Shown piece after piece: positions 43,985 through 52,287 of a stretch of DNA of 64,000 nt. Position numbers and translations under genes: made by a program. Under the pieces are notes generated by a model, which was given only the letters and a program-made list of their open reading frames with translations, did not search any database and was not told the DNA's origin. The stretch comes from CAVXDP01 sp964562925 (GTDB lineage Archaea > Thermoproteota > Bathyarchaeia > 40CM-2-53-6 > CAVXDP01), in contig CAZLVF010000004.1 in NCBI GenBank assembly GCA_964562925.1, positions 3,364 to 67,363 on the forward strand, in the 5' to 3' direction. Position 1 is the stretch's first letter. Every line of letters starts with the position of its first letter.

Positions 43985-45100
43985 ATGCAGGGAAATGAGG
44001 CGTGCGCCCTAGGTGCTGTCGCGGCAGGTTGCCGATTCTTCGCGTTCTACCCCATCACTCCAGCAGGCGAGATTGCCGAGAAGATGTCTCATCTTCTCCC
44101 AAAGGTCCGAGGCGTCTACATTCAGATGGAGGACGAGATCGCATCCATCGGGAGTGTGATCGGCGCATCGTGGACTGGTTTGAAAGCTATGACCGCCACC
44201 TCTGGTCCTGGCTTCAGCCTCATGCAGGAGAACATCGGATACGCGGTGATGACCGAGACGCCTTGCGTGATTGTGGATGTGCAGCGGGCAGGCCCTAGCA
44301 CCGGAATCGTCTCTGCTCCGATGCAAGGAGATGTAGCTCAAGCCAGACACGGCAGTCACGGCGAGTATGAGATTATCGCTCTTGCACCATCGTCTGCTCA
44401 AGAGATGTTCGACTTAACGATTCGAGCATTCAACCTCTCTGAGCAGTTCCGAACGCCGGTGATCGTGCTCGCCGACGAGACGGTTGGCCACATGCGTGAG
44501 GAGGTCATCATTCCCGAGAAAAGGTCGCTCACGATCGTCAATAGAAAGGTTCCATCGAGTAGTGAAGAGGCGTCACGAAGCTTCCTGAGCCCTTCGGTCG
44601 CTCCAATGCCAGCGTTGGGAACGGGCTTCTCAGTTCACGTTACCGGATCCGCACATGACGAATATGGAAAACGAGTATCTGGCTCACCTGACGCGATCGA
44701 CAGGATAGTCAGAACAATCAGTGAAAAGATACAAGTGCACACGGAAAAGATCTCGAACTTTGAGATGGTGATGTTGGACGACGCAGACATAGCACTCGTC
44801 GCGTACGGAAGCTGTTCTAGAACAGCAGAGTTCGTTGTGAAGCGGGCGCATGAGAAAGGAGTGCACCTCGGTCTGCTCAGACTGATCGAGCTATGGCCCT
44901 TCCCTAGAAAGGGTGTGCAGGAAGCGCTGAAGCATGTCGAGAAGATCGTTGTGTTAGAGAATAACCTTGGCCAAGTACTCCCCGAGATTGAGAGAGCAAT
45001 GGCAGGCCATGCAGAGATAACGTTTCTCCCTCCCGAAACGATCGGAACCCTGCACAGACCCGACTATGTTTTAGAGCATGTGATGAAGGTCGCCATGTAG
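43985..45100 (+). CDS. korA: 2-oxoacid:ferredoxin oxidoreductase subunit alpha (KorA)
   Basis: About 371 residues. MQGNEACALGAVAAGCRFFAFYPITPAGEIAE begins the pyrimidine-binding domain I, with YPITPA typical of 2-oxoglutarate/2-oxoacid ferredoxin oxidoreductases; domain II starts near residue 240 of the frame (VALVAYGSCSRTAEFVV). The ATG at 43985 has GGAAG seven bases upstream; an ATG at 43883 would overlap korD by 82 bases and add residues unlike the family, so I reject it. Substrate is probably 2-oxoglutarate but not provable here. Confidence 0.92.
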   Translation: MQGNEACALGAVAAGCRFFAFYPITPAGEIAEKMSHLLPKVRGVYIQMEDEIASIGSVIGASWTGLKAMTATSGPGFSLMQENIGYAVMTETPCVIVDVQRAGPSTGIVSAPMQGDVAQARHGSHGEYEIIALAPSSAQEMFDLTIRAFNLSEQFRTPVIVLADETVGHMREEVIIPEKRSLTIVNRKVPSSSEEASRSFLSPSVAPMPALGTGFSVHVTGSAHDEYGKRVSGSPDAIDRIVRTISEKIQVHTEKISNFEMVMLDDADIALVAYGSCSRTAEFVVKRAHEKGVHLGLLRLIELWPFPRKGVQEALKHVEKIVVLENNLGQVLPEIERAMAGHAEITFLPPETIGTLHRPDYVLEHVMKVAM

Positions 45101-45102
45101 TC

Positions 45103-45939
45103 TTGCCAACTCATCAGTCGCACCCATTGGCCAAGTACCTGCGTCCCGGCGCCCAGCCGCACTTGCATTGCTCAGGCTGTGGCAACGGAATCATTGCACA
45201 ATGCTTTCTTAGAGCCGTCGACGAAGCCGAGATCCCGACGAGAAAGATTGTTTGCGTCGCGGGAATTGGATGCAGCGGTTGGATTCCCAGCCCCTTGTTC
45301 AACATGGATACGCTTCATGTGACTCATGGCAGACCGATCGCTTTCGCTACCGGCGTTAAGCTCAGCAACCCAAGTTTAGAGGTTGTAGTCTTTACGGGCA
45401 ACGGAGACTGCTCCGCAATCGGAGGTAATCACCTCATACATGCTGCTCGTAGAAACATCGGGATCAAAGTGATCTGCGTCAACAACATGATCTATGGCAT
45501 GACAGGTGGAGAGGTAGCTCCCACGACACCCCGAGGGATCAAAACAACGACTACTCCCTTTGGCAACTTGGAGAGGCCATTCGACCTTTCGAGACTGGTC
45601 GCGGCGGCTGGAGGAACCTACGTTGTAAGATGGACCACGTACCATGTCGCCGGACTAGTTGCCTCGATGAAGAAGGCTTTGAAGAGGAGAGGCTTCGCTT
45701 TTGTTGAGGTCATATCACAGTGCCCCATCCACTACGGGCGTAGGGCAGGGTTCTCAAATCCGGTCGACATGATGAGGTGGTTTCAGAAGCAATCTGTCAC
45801 AATTGAGCGGGCAAGTGAAATGAGCGAACAAGAGCTTTCCGGAAAATTTGTTGTGGGAGAGTTCGTAAACATCGAGGCGCCGGAGCTGACCGGGCTATAC
45901 GCAGAGCTATTTGAGGCAACCAATCGTGAGTCGAACTGA
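45103..45939 (+). CDS. korB: 2-oxoacid:ferredoxin oxidoreductase subunit beta (KorB)
   Basis: 278 residues with the thiamine diphosphate-binding motif GNGDCSAIGGNHLIHAARRNIGIKVICVNN and the N-terminal HCSGCGNGI, plus GIGCSGW, the usual KorB elements for TPP and an iron-sulfur cluster. It decarboxylates the 2-oxoacid and forms the acyl-CoA with KorA and KorC. The TTG start at 45103 is three bases after korA. Confidence 0.93.
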   Translation: MPTHQSHPLAKYLRPGAQPHLHCSGCGNGIIAQCFLRAVDEAEIPTRKIVCVAGIGCSGWIPSPLFNMDTLHVTHGRPIAFATGVKLSNPSLEVVVFTGNGDCSAIGGNHLIHAARRNIGIKVICVNNMIYGMTGGEVAPTTPRGIKTTTTPFGNLERPFDLSRLVAAAGGTYVVRWTTYHVAGLVASMKKALKRRGFAFVEVISQCPIHYGRRAGFSNPVDMMRWFQKQSVTIERASEMSEQELSGKFVVGEFVNIEAPELTGLYAELFEATNRESN

Positions 45940-46495
45940 AGTCAGGCTCGCAGGGTTCGGCGGCCAAGGCTTGATCCTAGCCGGAATCCTACTAGGCCAC
46001 GCTGCAGCTGCTCATGAAGGGAAGAAGGCTGTTCAGACCCAGTCCTATGGATCAGAGACTAGAGGGGGAGCAGCTCGCTCAGAGGTCGTAATCTCAAATG
46101 AGAGGATAGACTATCCCAAGGTGATTTCGGCTGACATCACAATTACAATGTCGCAAGAAGCGTTTGACATGTACGCAAGTGATATACGGCCCGGACGCAA
46201 GCTGTTCATTGATGCCGACTTGGTCTCCAGCGTGCCAGCCGACCTTGAAAGCGTGCTTTGTCGAATTCCGGCGACAAAGATAGCGGCGGAGGAGCTGAAG
46301 AAGACGCTGGTTGCCAACATGGTCATGCTTGGGGCGGTGGTCGCAGTAACCAAGGTAGTTGAACTTGCCAGCTTGGAGAAGAGTATCAGGGAACTGGCTC
46401 CCAAAGGATCGATCGACCTGAACATACGAGCCTTGGAGCGAGGGTTCGAGTGGGCAAATGCGCATCTTAGAAGCGAAATGGGTCGAGGTGGATGA
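45926..46495 (+). CDS. korC: 2-oxoacid:ferredoxin oxidoreductase subunit gamma (KorC)
   Basis: About 189 residues. RLAGFGGQGLILAGILLGHAAA, QTQSYGSETRGGAARSEVVIS and NMVMLGAVV are the gamma-subunit signatures (CoA-binding domain III). GTG at 45926 gives a 14-base overlap with korB; TTG at 45911 is a longer option. It closes the korDABC set. Confidence 0.92.
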   Translation: MSRTEVRLAGFGGQGLILAGILLGHAAAAHEGKKAVQTQSYGSETRGGAARSEVVISNERIDYPKVISADITITMSQEAFDMYASDIRPGRKLFIDADLVSSVPADLESVLCRIPATKIAAEELKKTLVANMVMLGAVVAVTKVVELASLEKSIRELAPKGSIDLNIRALERGFEWANAHLRSEMGRGG

Positions 46496-46679
46496 TAGCG
46501 CCTGCGTCCTCAGCGGCGATCGGTCTTATAGTCCGCTTCGGCGGCTTACGGTGTAGAACTTCGTAAGTTAGTTTCTGCTAGAGTCAAAGGCCAGACCGCT
46601 ATAGCGTTTCCTAGATGAAATCGGGTCGCTAGTTCACGACTCAAGGGTGTAGATATCATTCGACTTGTCTTTTTTGACT

Positions 46680-46700
46680 GAGCTCTCAACAAGAGAGCTC
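46680..46700. repeat. hairpin with 8-bp perfect stem, 5-nt loop
   Basis: GAGCTCTC and its complement GAGAGCTC flank five bases, and a run of six T lies just before the stem. It is 185 bases after korC and could be a transcript end or a processing site. Confidence 0.45.
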
Positions 46701-46990
46701 GACAGGATTGCGAGTGAAATACTGCTTTAATAGTCCGTTTACGTATCTTTCAAGATAGATGATGTGGACTGACCTGCATGGAAGAGCTCCTCAGCTCAGA
46801 TGTCATGATGTACCTCCACTGAATCTTCGTCCTTGTTTCGCGTCAAGACACCGCTAAGATGCGCTTGGTTTTGTATTTCTGAAGTTTACCTGCCAAAGGT
46901 TATCGAGAGGATATTGCCAGATTTCTGAATATTTGAGCATGAATCTCTGCAGATGTCGTGTTTAGATTTGACGTGTTTTTCACGAATTCA

Positions 46991-46997
46991 TTTATAT
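46991..46997 (+). promoter_or_regulatory. TATA box for the coiled-coil membrane protein
   Basis: TTTATAT about 40-46 bases before the ATG at 47037, with GAGGGGAT between as a ribosome-binding site. It supports the shorter start over the open frame from 46953, which would begin upstream of the promoter. Confidence 0.55.
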
Positions 46998-47036
46998 CCA
47001 GCGCCTTCTGATAAACGGACTTCAAGAGGGGATCCC

Positions 47037-47705
47037 ATGCCGAGTTCGCGGCTACTCTCTCTCGTTATGATATGGATAGCGCTTCCGGAATGGCTTTCCC
47101 ACCTTCTACACAGAGAAAGACCCCCTCAACAAGACCTAGCCAAACCAGACAGGAACAGAAAGGCGAGTAACCCGATCGCAGACGTCGATATGGCAATGGA
47201 GGAGTTGAGACTATACTCCTTTGAGAGAGAGATTCTCAGCGCGGCGTTGACCGCAATCTATGAAGCTGAAGTCAAGGGCATTCTGAAAGTTGAGGAGAGG
47301 GATAGACTCTCTGAACGATACAAGAGAGACCTTCAGATTCTGGATGAAAGAATTGAAGAGAGGCGTAGAGTGACCGATTTCGTGAATCTACAGAAAGAGA
47401 AGAGGGAGCTGCAAGAAGAGTTCTCTCAAAAGATTTCTGAGGTTGACAGAAAGATTGAGGAGTTGAGATCTCTCATCGGATCACTACCTCAACCGGAACC
47501 TTACATATCTAGTAGACAACTGAACTCATCAGAAAAGGTGACGCATTCCTCCGAACAGTACAAAGAAACCGAGGATACTTCACCAGGACAGAAGCTTGTG
47601 ACATCGAATAGAATGCGAACAAGAACAGATGAGAAGATCGAGACCATAAGAGAAGAGGTTCTTAAAGCCATAGAGAGACTGGAGCAGATAGAGTCGGAGG
47701 GCTGA
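47037..47705 (+). CDS. membrane-anchored coiled-coil protein
   Basis: 222 residues from the ATG at 47037 (GAGGGG upstream). One hydrophobic N-terminal segment (LLSLVMIWIALPEWLSHLL) is followed by a long charged coiled coil (about residues 60-155, with FEREILSAALTAIYEAEVKGILKVEERDRLSERYKRDL), a Ser-rich linker, and a final helix (DEKIETIREEVLKAIERLEQIE). Function unknown. The coiled coil recalls the cytoplasmic end of the ribophorin I-like protein in style. It sits directly before rpiA. Confidence 0.65.
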   Translation: MPSSRLLSLVMIWIALPEWLSHLLHRERPPQQDLAKPDRNRKASNPIADVDMAMEELRLYSFEREILSAALTAIYEAEVKGILKVEERDRLSERYKRDLQILDERIEERRRVTDFVNLQKEKRELQEEFSQKISEVDRKIEELRSLIGSLPQPEPYISSRQLNSSEKVTHSSEQYKETEDTSPGQKLVTSNRMRTRTDEKIETIREEVLKAIERLEQIESEG

Positions 47706-47709
47706 GACG

Positions 47710-48408
47710 ATGAGCTGGGTTGAGAGAGCGAGACAAGCCTCAGCTGTAGCTTCACTCAACCTTGTTGAGAACGACAGCGTCGTCGGGCTCGGAAGCGGAC
47801 GGACGGTTTCATTCGTTATCAAAGAACTTGGAAAGAAAGTGAAGAGAGAAGATCTGAACATCAAAGTAGTCCCGACCTCGATCCAGACTGAGATCCTCTC
47901 TGCAAAGAATGGACTGAACCTGACCAACCTACTTGAACATCCTGAGCTTGACCTAGCGATAGACGGCGCGGACCAGGTTGAGGTACGCACATTAGATTTG
48001 TTAAAAGGAGCTGGGGGAGCCCTCGCAAGAGAGAAAGTTGTGGCCTTCGCGGCGAAGAAGTTTGTGATAGTCGTGGACGAGAAAAAAGTTGCGAAACACG
48101 GCCTCAACGGTAAGGTTCCAGTTGAGGTACTCCCGTTTGGCGTCGGATTCGTCATGAGAGAGATAGCCCGAATTGGTGGTAGACCGACGCTGAGAGAGAG
48201 CAGAGGGAAACTTGGACCGGTCGTAACGGATAATGGCAACTATATCATCGACATAGACTTCGGAAGGATATACTATCCAAAAAAGCTGGATAGAAGCCTC
48301 AGGACGATACCCGGCATAACTGAGACCGGCCTGTTTCTGGGACTAGCAGACATAGTGTACATTGGCCGAAGAGATCGTAGGGTTCAGACCCTCAGAGGGA
48401 AGAGGTAG
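47710..48408 (+). CDS. rpiA: ribose-5-phosphate isomerase A
   Basis: 232 residues with VVGLGSGRTVSFVIKELG, DLAIDGADQVE, LKGAGGALAREKVVAFAA and VEVLPFG, the RpiA active-site and substrate elements. It interconverts ribose 5-phosphate and ribulose 5-phosphate for nucleotide synthesis. Start ATG at 47710, four bases after the coiled-coil gene with GGAGGG just upstream. Confidence 0.95.
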   Translation: MSWVERARQASAVASLNLVENDSVVGLGSGRTVSFVIKELGKKVKREDLNIKVVPTSIQTEILSAKNGLNLTNLLEHPELDLAIDGADQVEVRTLDLLKGAGGALAREKVVAFAAKKFVIVVDEKKVAKHGLNGKVPVEVLPFGVGFVMREIARIGGRPTLRESRGKLGPVVTDNGNYIIDIDFGRIYYPKKLDRSLRTIPGITETGLFLGLADIVYIGRRDRRVQTLRGKR

Positions 48409-48428
48409 AAGGCGTCTCTCGATCTAGG

Positions 48429-48573
48429 TGCCGAGGACGGGAGACCCGGCACAGACCTTTGTGCTGTCGAACCCGTGGCCTCTGGATCTCTCCAGAGCGG
48501 CTCTATTCCTTATGAGTCCAGCGCTAAAGCCTAGCCCTTGAGGGGCATCTAACCACAGCTGAGCCACCTCGGC
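48429..48573 (-). tRNA. tRNA-Met (CAT) with three introns
   Basis: The acceptor stem GCCGAGG pairs with CCTCGGC, with discriminator A; CCA is not encoded. The anticodon stem CTGGA/TCCAG encloses loop CTCATAA with an intron of 23 nt after position 37. The D-loop is enlarged by about 24 nt (containing a GCCC/GGGC hairpin) and the T-loop by about 23 nt (containing GCACA/TGTGC), so both hold extra introns. The sequence resembles archaeal elongator tRNA-Met; the acceptor starts with G-C rather than the initiator pattern. TATA-like CTTTAAGTG lies at 48600-48608 on the minus strand. Confidence 0.85.
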
Positions 48574-48712
48574 ATCGACCGCAGTTTTCACCTGTTACCG
48601 ACACTTAAAGATTTGTCGACATAGCTGAACCATTCCATTCATCCAACTTTACGAAGGCATTCTGGTAGCTGAGAAAGGTTTTATCATATAACAAGAGAAG
48701 AAGAAGCTAGAG

Positions 48713-49951
48713 ATGATTCTAATGGCCCTTAGATTTCTGACGCTTGATGACTTTGACTTGGAAGGAAAAACTGTCTTTCTAAGGGTTGATGTAAACTCTC
48801 CAATAGACCCATCAAGTAACGCGATTCTTGACGATTCAAGAATCAAGGCTACCAAAGAGACGCTGAGCTCTTTGAAGAACTCGAAGGTTGTGTTGGGATC
48901 GCACCAGAGCAGACCGGGCAAAGAGGACTTTACCACACTTGAGGAGCATACAAATCTCCTACGGAGATACTGTTCACAAGACGTAGCTTTTGTTGAGGAC
49001 GTTATGGGACCCACGGCCAGAAAGGCCATAAGAGAGTTGAGACGAGGTCAAGTCCTGGTATTAGACAACTTGAGAACCTGTTCTGAAGAGGTCCTTGACG
49101 GCCCATCTGAGAAACTTGCGAAAACCTTGATGATCCAAAGGCTGGCGCCGCTATGCAACCTCTACGTCAACGACGCGTTCGCTGCAGCTCATAGATCCCA
49201 AGCATCCCTCGTGGGCTTCGCATACGTTCTCCCCTCAGCCGCCGGAAGGCTCATGGAGAAAGAACTCAGGGCGTTGAACCTGGTCCTCTGGGAGCCAAAA
49301 CGCCCATGCACCTATGTCCTCGGCGGAGCAAAGGTAGAGGACAAGCTTCCCGTCGTAGAGAACATTGTCAAAGCTGGGAAATCCGATACCGTCCTGCTCG
49401 GAGGCCTCATGGCAAAAATCTTCCTTAGAGCTATGGGATTTGACCTAAGCAGAGGAGACGAGGAGGAACTTGCAGGACTCATACAATACGTTCAGAGAGC
49501 TAAAGTCATCTTGGACAAGTATCAAAACAAGATTACAGTTCCGGTCGACCTTGCAACCCTCAAAGATAATAAGAGGGTTGAAGCCCCAGTGAAAGAACTC
49601 CACCACGATAAGCCTTCGCTTGATATCGGCAGTGATACAGTCAGAGAGTATGCTAACACGATCAAACAGTCCAAGACCGTGGTGGCGAACGGCCCCATGG
49701 GGATCTTCGAGAAAGAGGGGTTCGATTTTGGAACTAAGACAGTTCTTGAAGCGATAGCCTCATGCAAAGGTACAACCGTTATCGGAGGCGGACACTTGGC
49801 TGGGTTGGCGAGCATGCTAGGAATAGAAGACAGTTTCTCGCATGTAAGCACAGCGGGCGGCGCGATGCTCTCGATGCTTGCCGGCGAAAGCCTTCCGGGA
49901 GTTGAAGCTCTAGTCCAGGCTGCTGAAAGATACAGGCGGCAGAGTGCATAA
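48713..49951 (+). CDS. pgk: phosphoglycerate kinase
   Basis: 412 residues. It has FLRVDVNSPID near the start, GSHQSRPG, LLENLR-type VLDNLRTCSEE, VNDAFAAAHRSQAS, YVLGGAKVEDKL, GNGPMGIFE-type VANGPMGIFE, and GGGHLAGLA, the substrate and ATP sites of PGK. It makes 3-phosphoglycerate and ATP from 1,3-bisphosphoglycerate, or the reverse in gluconeogenesis. ATG at 48713 or 48722. Confidence 0.95.
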   Translation: MILMALRFLTLDDFDLEGKTVFLRVDVNSPIDPSSNAILDDSRIKATKETLSSLKNSKVVLGSHQSRPGKEDFTTLEEHTNLLRRYCSQDVAFVEDVMGPTARKAIRELRRGQVLVLDNLRTCSEEVLDGPSEKLAKTLMIQRLAPLCNLYVNDAFAAAHRSQASLVGFAYVLPSAAGRLMEKELRALNLVLWEPKRPCTYVLGGAKVEDKLPVVENIVKAGKSDTVLLGGLMAKIFLRAMGFDLSRGDEEELAGLIQYVQRAKVILDKYQNKITVPVDLATLKDNKRVEAPVKELHHDKPSLDIGSDTVREYANTIKQSKTVVANGPMGIFEKEGFDFGTKTVLEAIASCKGTTVIGGGHLAGLASMLGIEDSFSHVSTAGGAMLSMLAGESLPGVEALVQAAERYRRQSA

Positions 49952-49991
49952 CCAAGCGTCCACTGTAAGAAGTAGAGACTCTATTTTAGAA

Positions 49992-50080
49992 TGGAGCCCC
50001 GGCCGGGGATCGAACCCGGGACCTGCGGCTTGCTTTGGTTTTGATACAAGGCCGCCGCTCCACCACTGAGCCACCGGGGC
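49992..50080 (-). tRNA. tRNA-Thr (TGT) with one intron, CCA encoded
   Basis: The acceptor stem GCCCCGG/CCGGGGC has discriminator T as usual for archaeal tRNA-Thr, followed by encoded CCA. D-arm GCTC...GAGC. Anticodon stem GCGGC/GCCGC with loop CTTGTAA; a 14-nt A-rich intron follows position 37 at the canonical site. T-arm CCGGG-TTCGATC-CCCGG. It is the only one of the five tRNA genes with just the canonical intron. Confidence 0.92.
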
Positions 50081-50212
50081 GTCTCTTGCTGGGTCGGGTT
50101 CAGTAGGATTGGTAATACGCCTATTAAGTCTGCCCAAAGCAAACGCTACAAGACTTCTCAACGAGCAAAGTTAAGCGATGTATTGACGGGTCTTTGATCT
50201 TACAGGTTTTAG

Positions 50213-50373
50213 TGGGGCTGGGGAGATTTGTTCAATCCGTTGTGGATTTGAACTCCCGATCTCGTGGGGTCTCGAAGGATAGTTTCCCAAGCCACGTAGC
50301 CTAGACCAGATTTGCCTGATGTTCTGGTTGGATTTGGCTGTAATCCAACCTCCATCATCTAGCCGACAGCCCC
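50213..50373 (-). tRNA. tRNA-Pro (TGG) with three introns
   Basis: Acceptor GGGGCTG/CAGCCCC, discriminator A, no CCA encoded. Anticodon stem CGTGG/CCACG with loop CTTGGG plus one base and an intron of about 17 nt after position 37. The D-loop contains a long intron (about 45-50 nt) with a strong hairpin, GGTTGGAT paired to ATCCAACC. The T-arm is GGGAG-TTCAAAT then about 20 extra bases before CTCCC, so the T-loop is also split. TATA-like GTTTAAGAGG lies about 23 bases upstream. Confidence 0.85.
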
Positions 50374-50631
50374 ACAAGGCCGCCAGTACCTCTTAAACGA
50401 ACCTTTAAGCCTTCTCTGTTTAGCGGCAACAATATTTCACTCGCGACGAATTGGTTCAAGGCGAGGAAATATTGACTTCCTGATTGCTGCGAGCGACTCA
50501 TTTCTTGGGTAGAACAAGTGGCTCAGTCTAATGCGAAAGGCTCTAAACTAAACCCATATCATGCAGCCCAAGTTTACCTTCTCACATCTCGATACAAGAC
50601 TTAATGCCTAGTGGAGCGTACTTGAATCCTG

Positions 50632-51072
50632 TTGGTTCGTCACATGGCCATAATCTCAATTTCAATCGAAAAGAAGCTTGATGATCATCGAGGAGTGGTC
50701 TTCGGGATAGAACTCTGTAGAAACAGTAGGTTTGGCTTCGCAATAGTTGACGTTGTCATACAGACGATAAACAGAAACGAGCCAAGAGGGGTACACTATC
50801 ATACAAGAAGTTCAGGCAAAATCGAGATATTTGTTCATGTGTGTGGTACTGCTGAATTGGTTTGGCATGAAAAGTCAACGCCCAATGCGCAATGTCGACA
50901 GACCATGAAGCCTCTGACAGTAGCAGGACAGGTTTACCTAGTGGAGCCAGAAACTTGCCACAAAGTCATAGGCCGAAGCGATGATCCTTTCTTAATGCTA
51001 TCTCTCAATAACGTAGCTTACAACAAAGAACATGATTTTCGATGCGAACATGATCTGGCGAAAGACCCCTAA
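50632..51072 (+). CDS. cupin-like protein (WxcM/FdtA-like)
   Basis: 146 residues. The pattern RGVHYHTRSSGKIEIFVHVCGTAELVWHE, followed by YLVEPETCHKVIGRSDDPFLMLSL, is a small beta-barrel of the cupin type, with two His near the start of the barrel and another His in TCHKV. Related domains epimerise or isomerise nucleotide sugars or simply bind small molecules. It stands alone, and no activity can be assigned. A start at ATG 50644 is equally possible. Confidence 0.5.
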   Translation: MVRHMAIISISIEKKLDDHRGVVFGIELCRNSRFGFAIVDVVIQTINRNEPRGVHYHTRSSGKIEIFVHVCGTAELVWHEKSTPNAQCRQTMKPLTVAGQVYLVEPETCHKVIGRSDDPFLMLSLNNVAYNKEHDFRCEHDLAKDP

Positions 51073-51174
51073 GTTCTTTGCACGTCACAAAGACTTGACA
51101 GAACCGATTTGATCAATGCTTTTAAGTTTCGCTAACTGGCATCCTGACCGAAGCTCTACTAGAGCGCGGATGAA

Positions 51175-51678
51175 ATGAAGTTAGACTCTAGAGTTATGGC
51201 TTTCGTGGCCACTATGAGCGGGCTGGCGAACGTACTTGGACTGTTTGTAGCTCATACCGGGGTAGTTAATATCCACTTTTCACAGATCCCAGTGATCCTT
51301 GCTGGCCTCGGGGTCGGGCCACTTTCCGGAGCCTTCGTTGGATTCTTCGGTTTCGTAATAGCTGCTTTCAGACTTCCGAGAGCGAACCCCTACATTATGG
51401 GTGGAAACGCAATCCTAGGCTTTTTCTCAGGATTATTCTATTCGAAGATTCGTGGAATGAAGACTAGGCCTATAGTTCCTCAGCTGATAGCGGTTTTGGC
51501 TGCTTATCTTGTGCAGGCTCCGTACATATTTGTCACAGATGTCTACCTGATGGCGATGCCGGTTCCTATAGTACTGGCAATCATGGCTGTGCTCTTTCTT
51601 GAAGACATAATAAGCGCCTTCATCTGTCACGCGATACTCTATAGAATCGACATCCGAAAGGCTCTCGTTCCGCCATAA
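51175..51678 (+). CDS. ECF transporter S-component-like membrane protein
   Basis: 167 residues, six hydrophobic helices, with HFSQIPVILAGLGVGPLSGAFVGFFGFVIAAF and AILGFFSGLFYSKIRG typical of substrate-binding S components of energy-coupling-factor transporters (riboflavin-type family). No T component or EcfA ATPases are adjacent, so it would rely on a shared module elsewhere. The vitamin substrate is not inferable and no riboswitch is seen upstream. Confidence 0.72.
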   Translation: MKLDSRVMAFVATMSGLANVLGLFVAHTGVVNIHFSQIPVILAGLGVGPLSGAFVGFFGFVIAAFRLPRANPYIMGGNAILGFFSGLFYSKIRGMKTRPIVPQLIAVLAAYLVQAPYIFVTDVYLMAMPVPIVLAIMAVLFLEDIISAFICHAILYRIDIRKALVPP

Positions 51679-51706
51679 GAACGCGATCCGCGATGTTTCG
51701 CGTATG

Positions 51707-52183
51707 TCAACCTGAGACTTTACATATCTTCAGCTTCTCGAAAGCCTCTTCAGGAGTTTGTGCATCGCGAACTAGGCTCTCGAATTGGCATGTTGAGGTT
51801 CGATCTCTATTCAATATCTTTGGCACCGTCACTCCAAATTCAAACGGAATCTTGAACTTTTCCAGCGTCGCCAGAGCGTCTTGGCTAGCTGTGGAAGCGT
51901 AGACACGCTTGATACCCGAGTAGATGAGCAACATAGCTACTGCCTTTCCTAGAATTTTGTCCGCTGCGGAGGCTCCTTTGAAGCGGGATCGCTCTTTGTC
52001 GATAGCGGTCACGAGCACGAATATCCCCGGAGTCTTACTCTGGAATAATGTCTCTCGATCTTTCACTATTGAAAGTGCGAAACCCCGTTCCTTGACGTCT
52101 CTCTTAGCGATATCAATGTCAGAGACCTTTCGAAAATTCAATTCATCAGAGGCTGCCTGCCTAGTTTTCCTGCTAGACTCCAA
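51707..52183 (-). CDS. DUF1893-family protein
   Basis: 158 residues. The core (RSRFKGASAADKILGKAVAMLLIYSGIKRVYASTASQDALATLEKFKIPFEFGVTVPKILNRDRTSTCQFES) matches DUF1893, a small deaminase-fold family of unknown function. It has an N-terminal extension of about 30 polar residues. The apparent start is TTG at 52183, but an internal start is possible. It lies beside an ABC-2 exporter on the same strand. Confidence 0.75.
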   Translation of the reverse strand: MESSRKTRQAASDELNFRKVSDIDIAKRDVKERGFALSIVKDRETLFQSKTPGIFVLVTAIDKERSRFKGASAADKILGKAVAMLLIYSGIKRVYASTASQDALATLEKFKIPFEFGVTVPKILNRDRTSTCQFESLVRDAQTPEEAFEKLKICKVSG

Positions 52184-52287
52184 AAAGAAGTTCTCCTTCT
52201 CTCCAGTAACCGTGCTCCACCAGACTACGGGACTCTTGGCCTGCGAGAGCTATGAAAGTGTTACGAAACTCTTGCCAAGACATGCGT

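Larger units (their letters stand above)
46496..47036. other. intergenic region, 541 bp
   Basis: No gene supported. It contains the hairpin at 46680-46700 and the TATA box at 46991-46997. CTTTAATAG near 46725 is another promoter-like tract without a clear gene after it, so a small RNA cannot be excluded. Confidence 0.4.
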
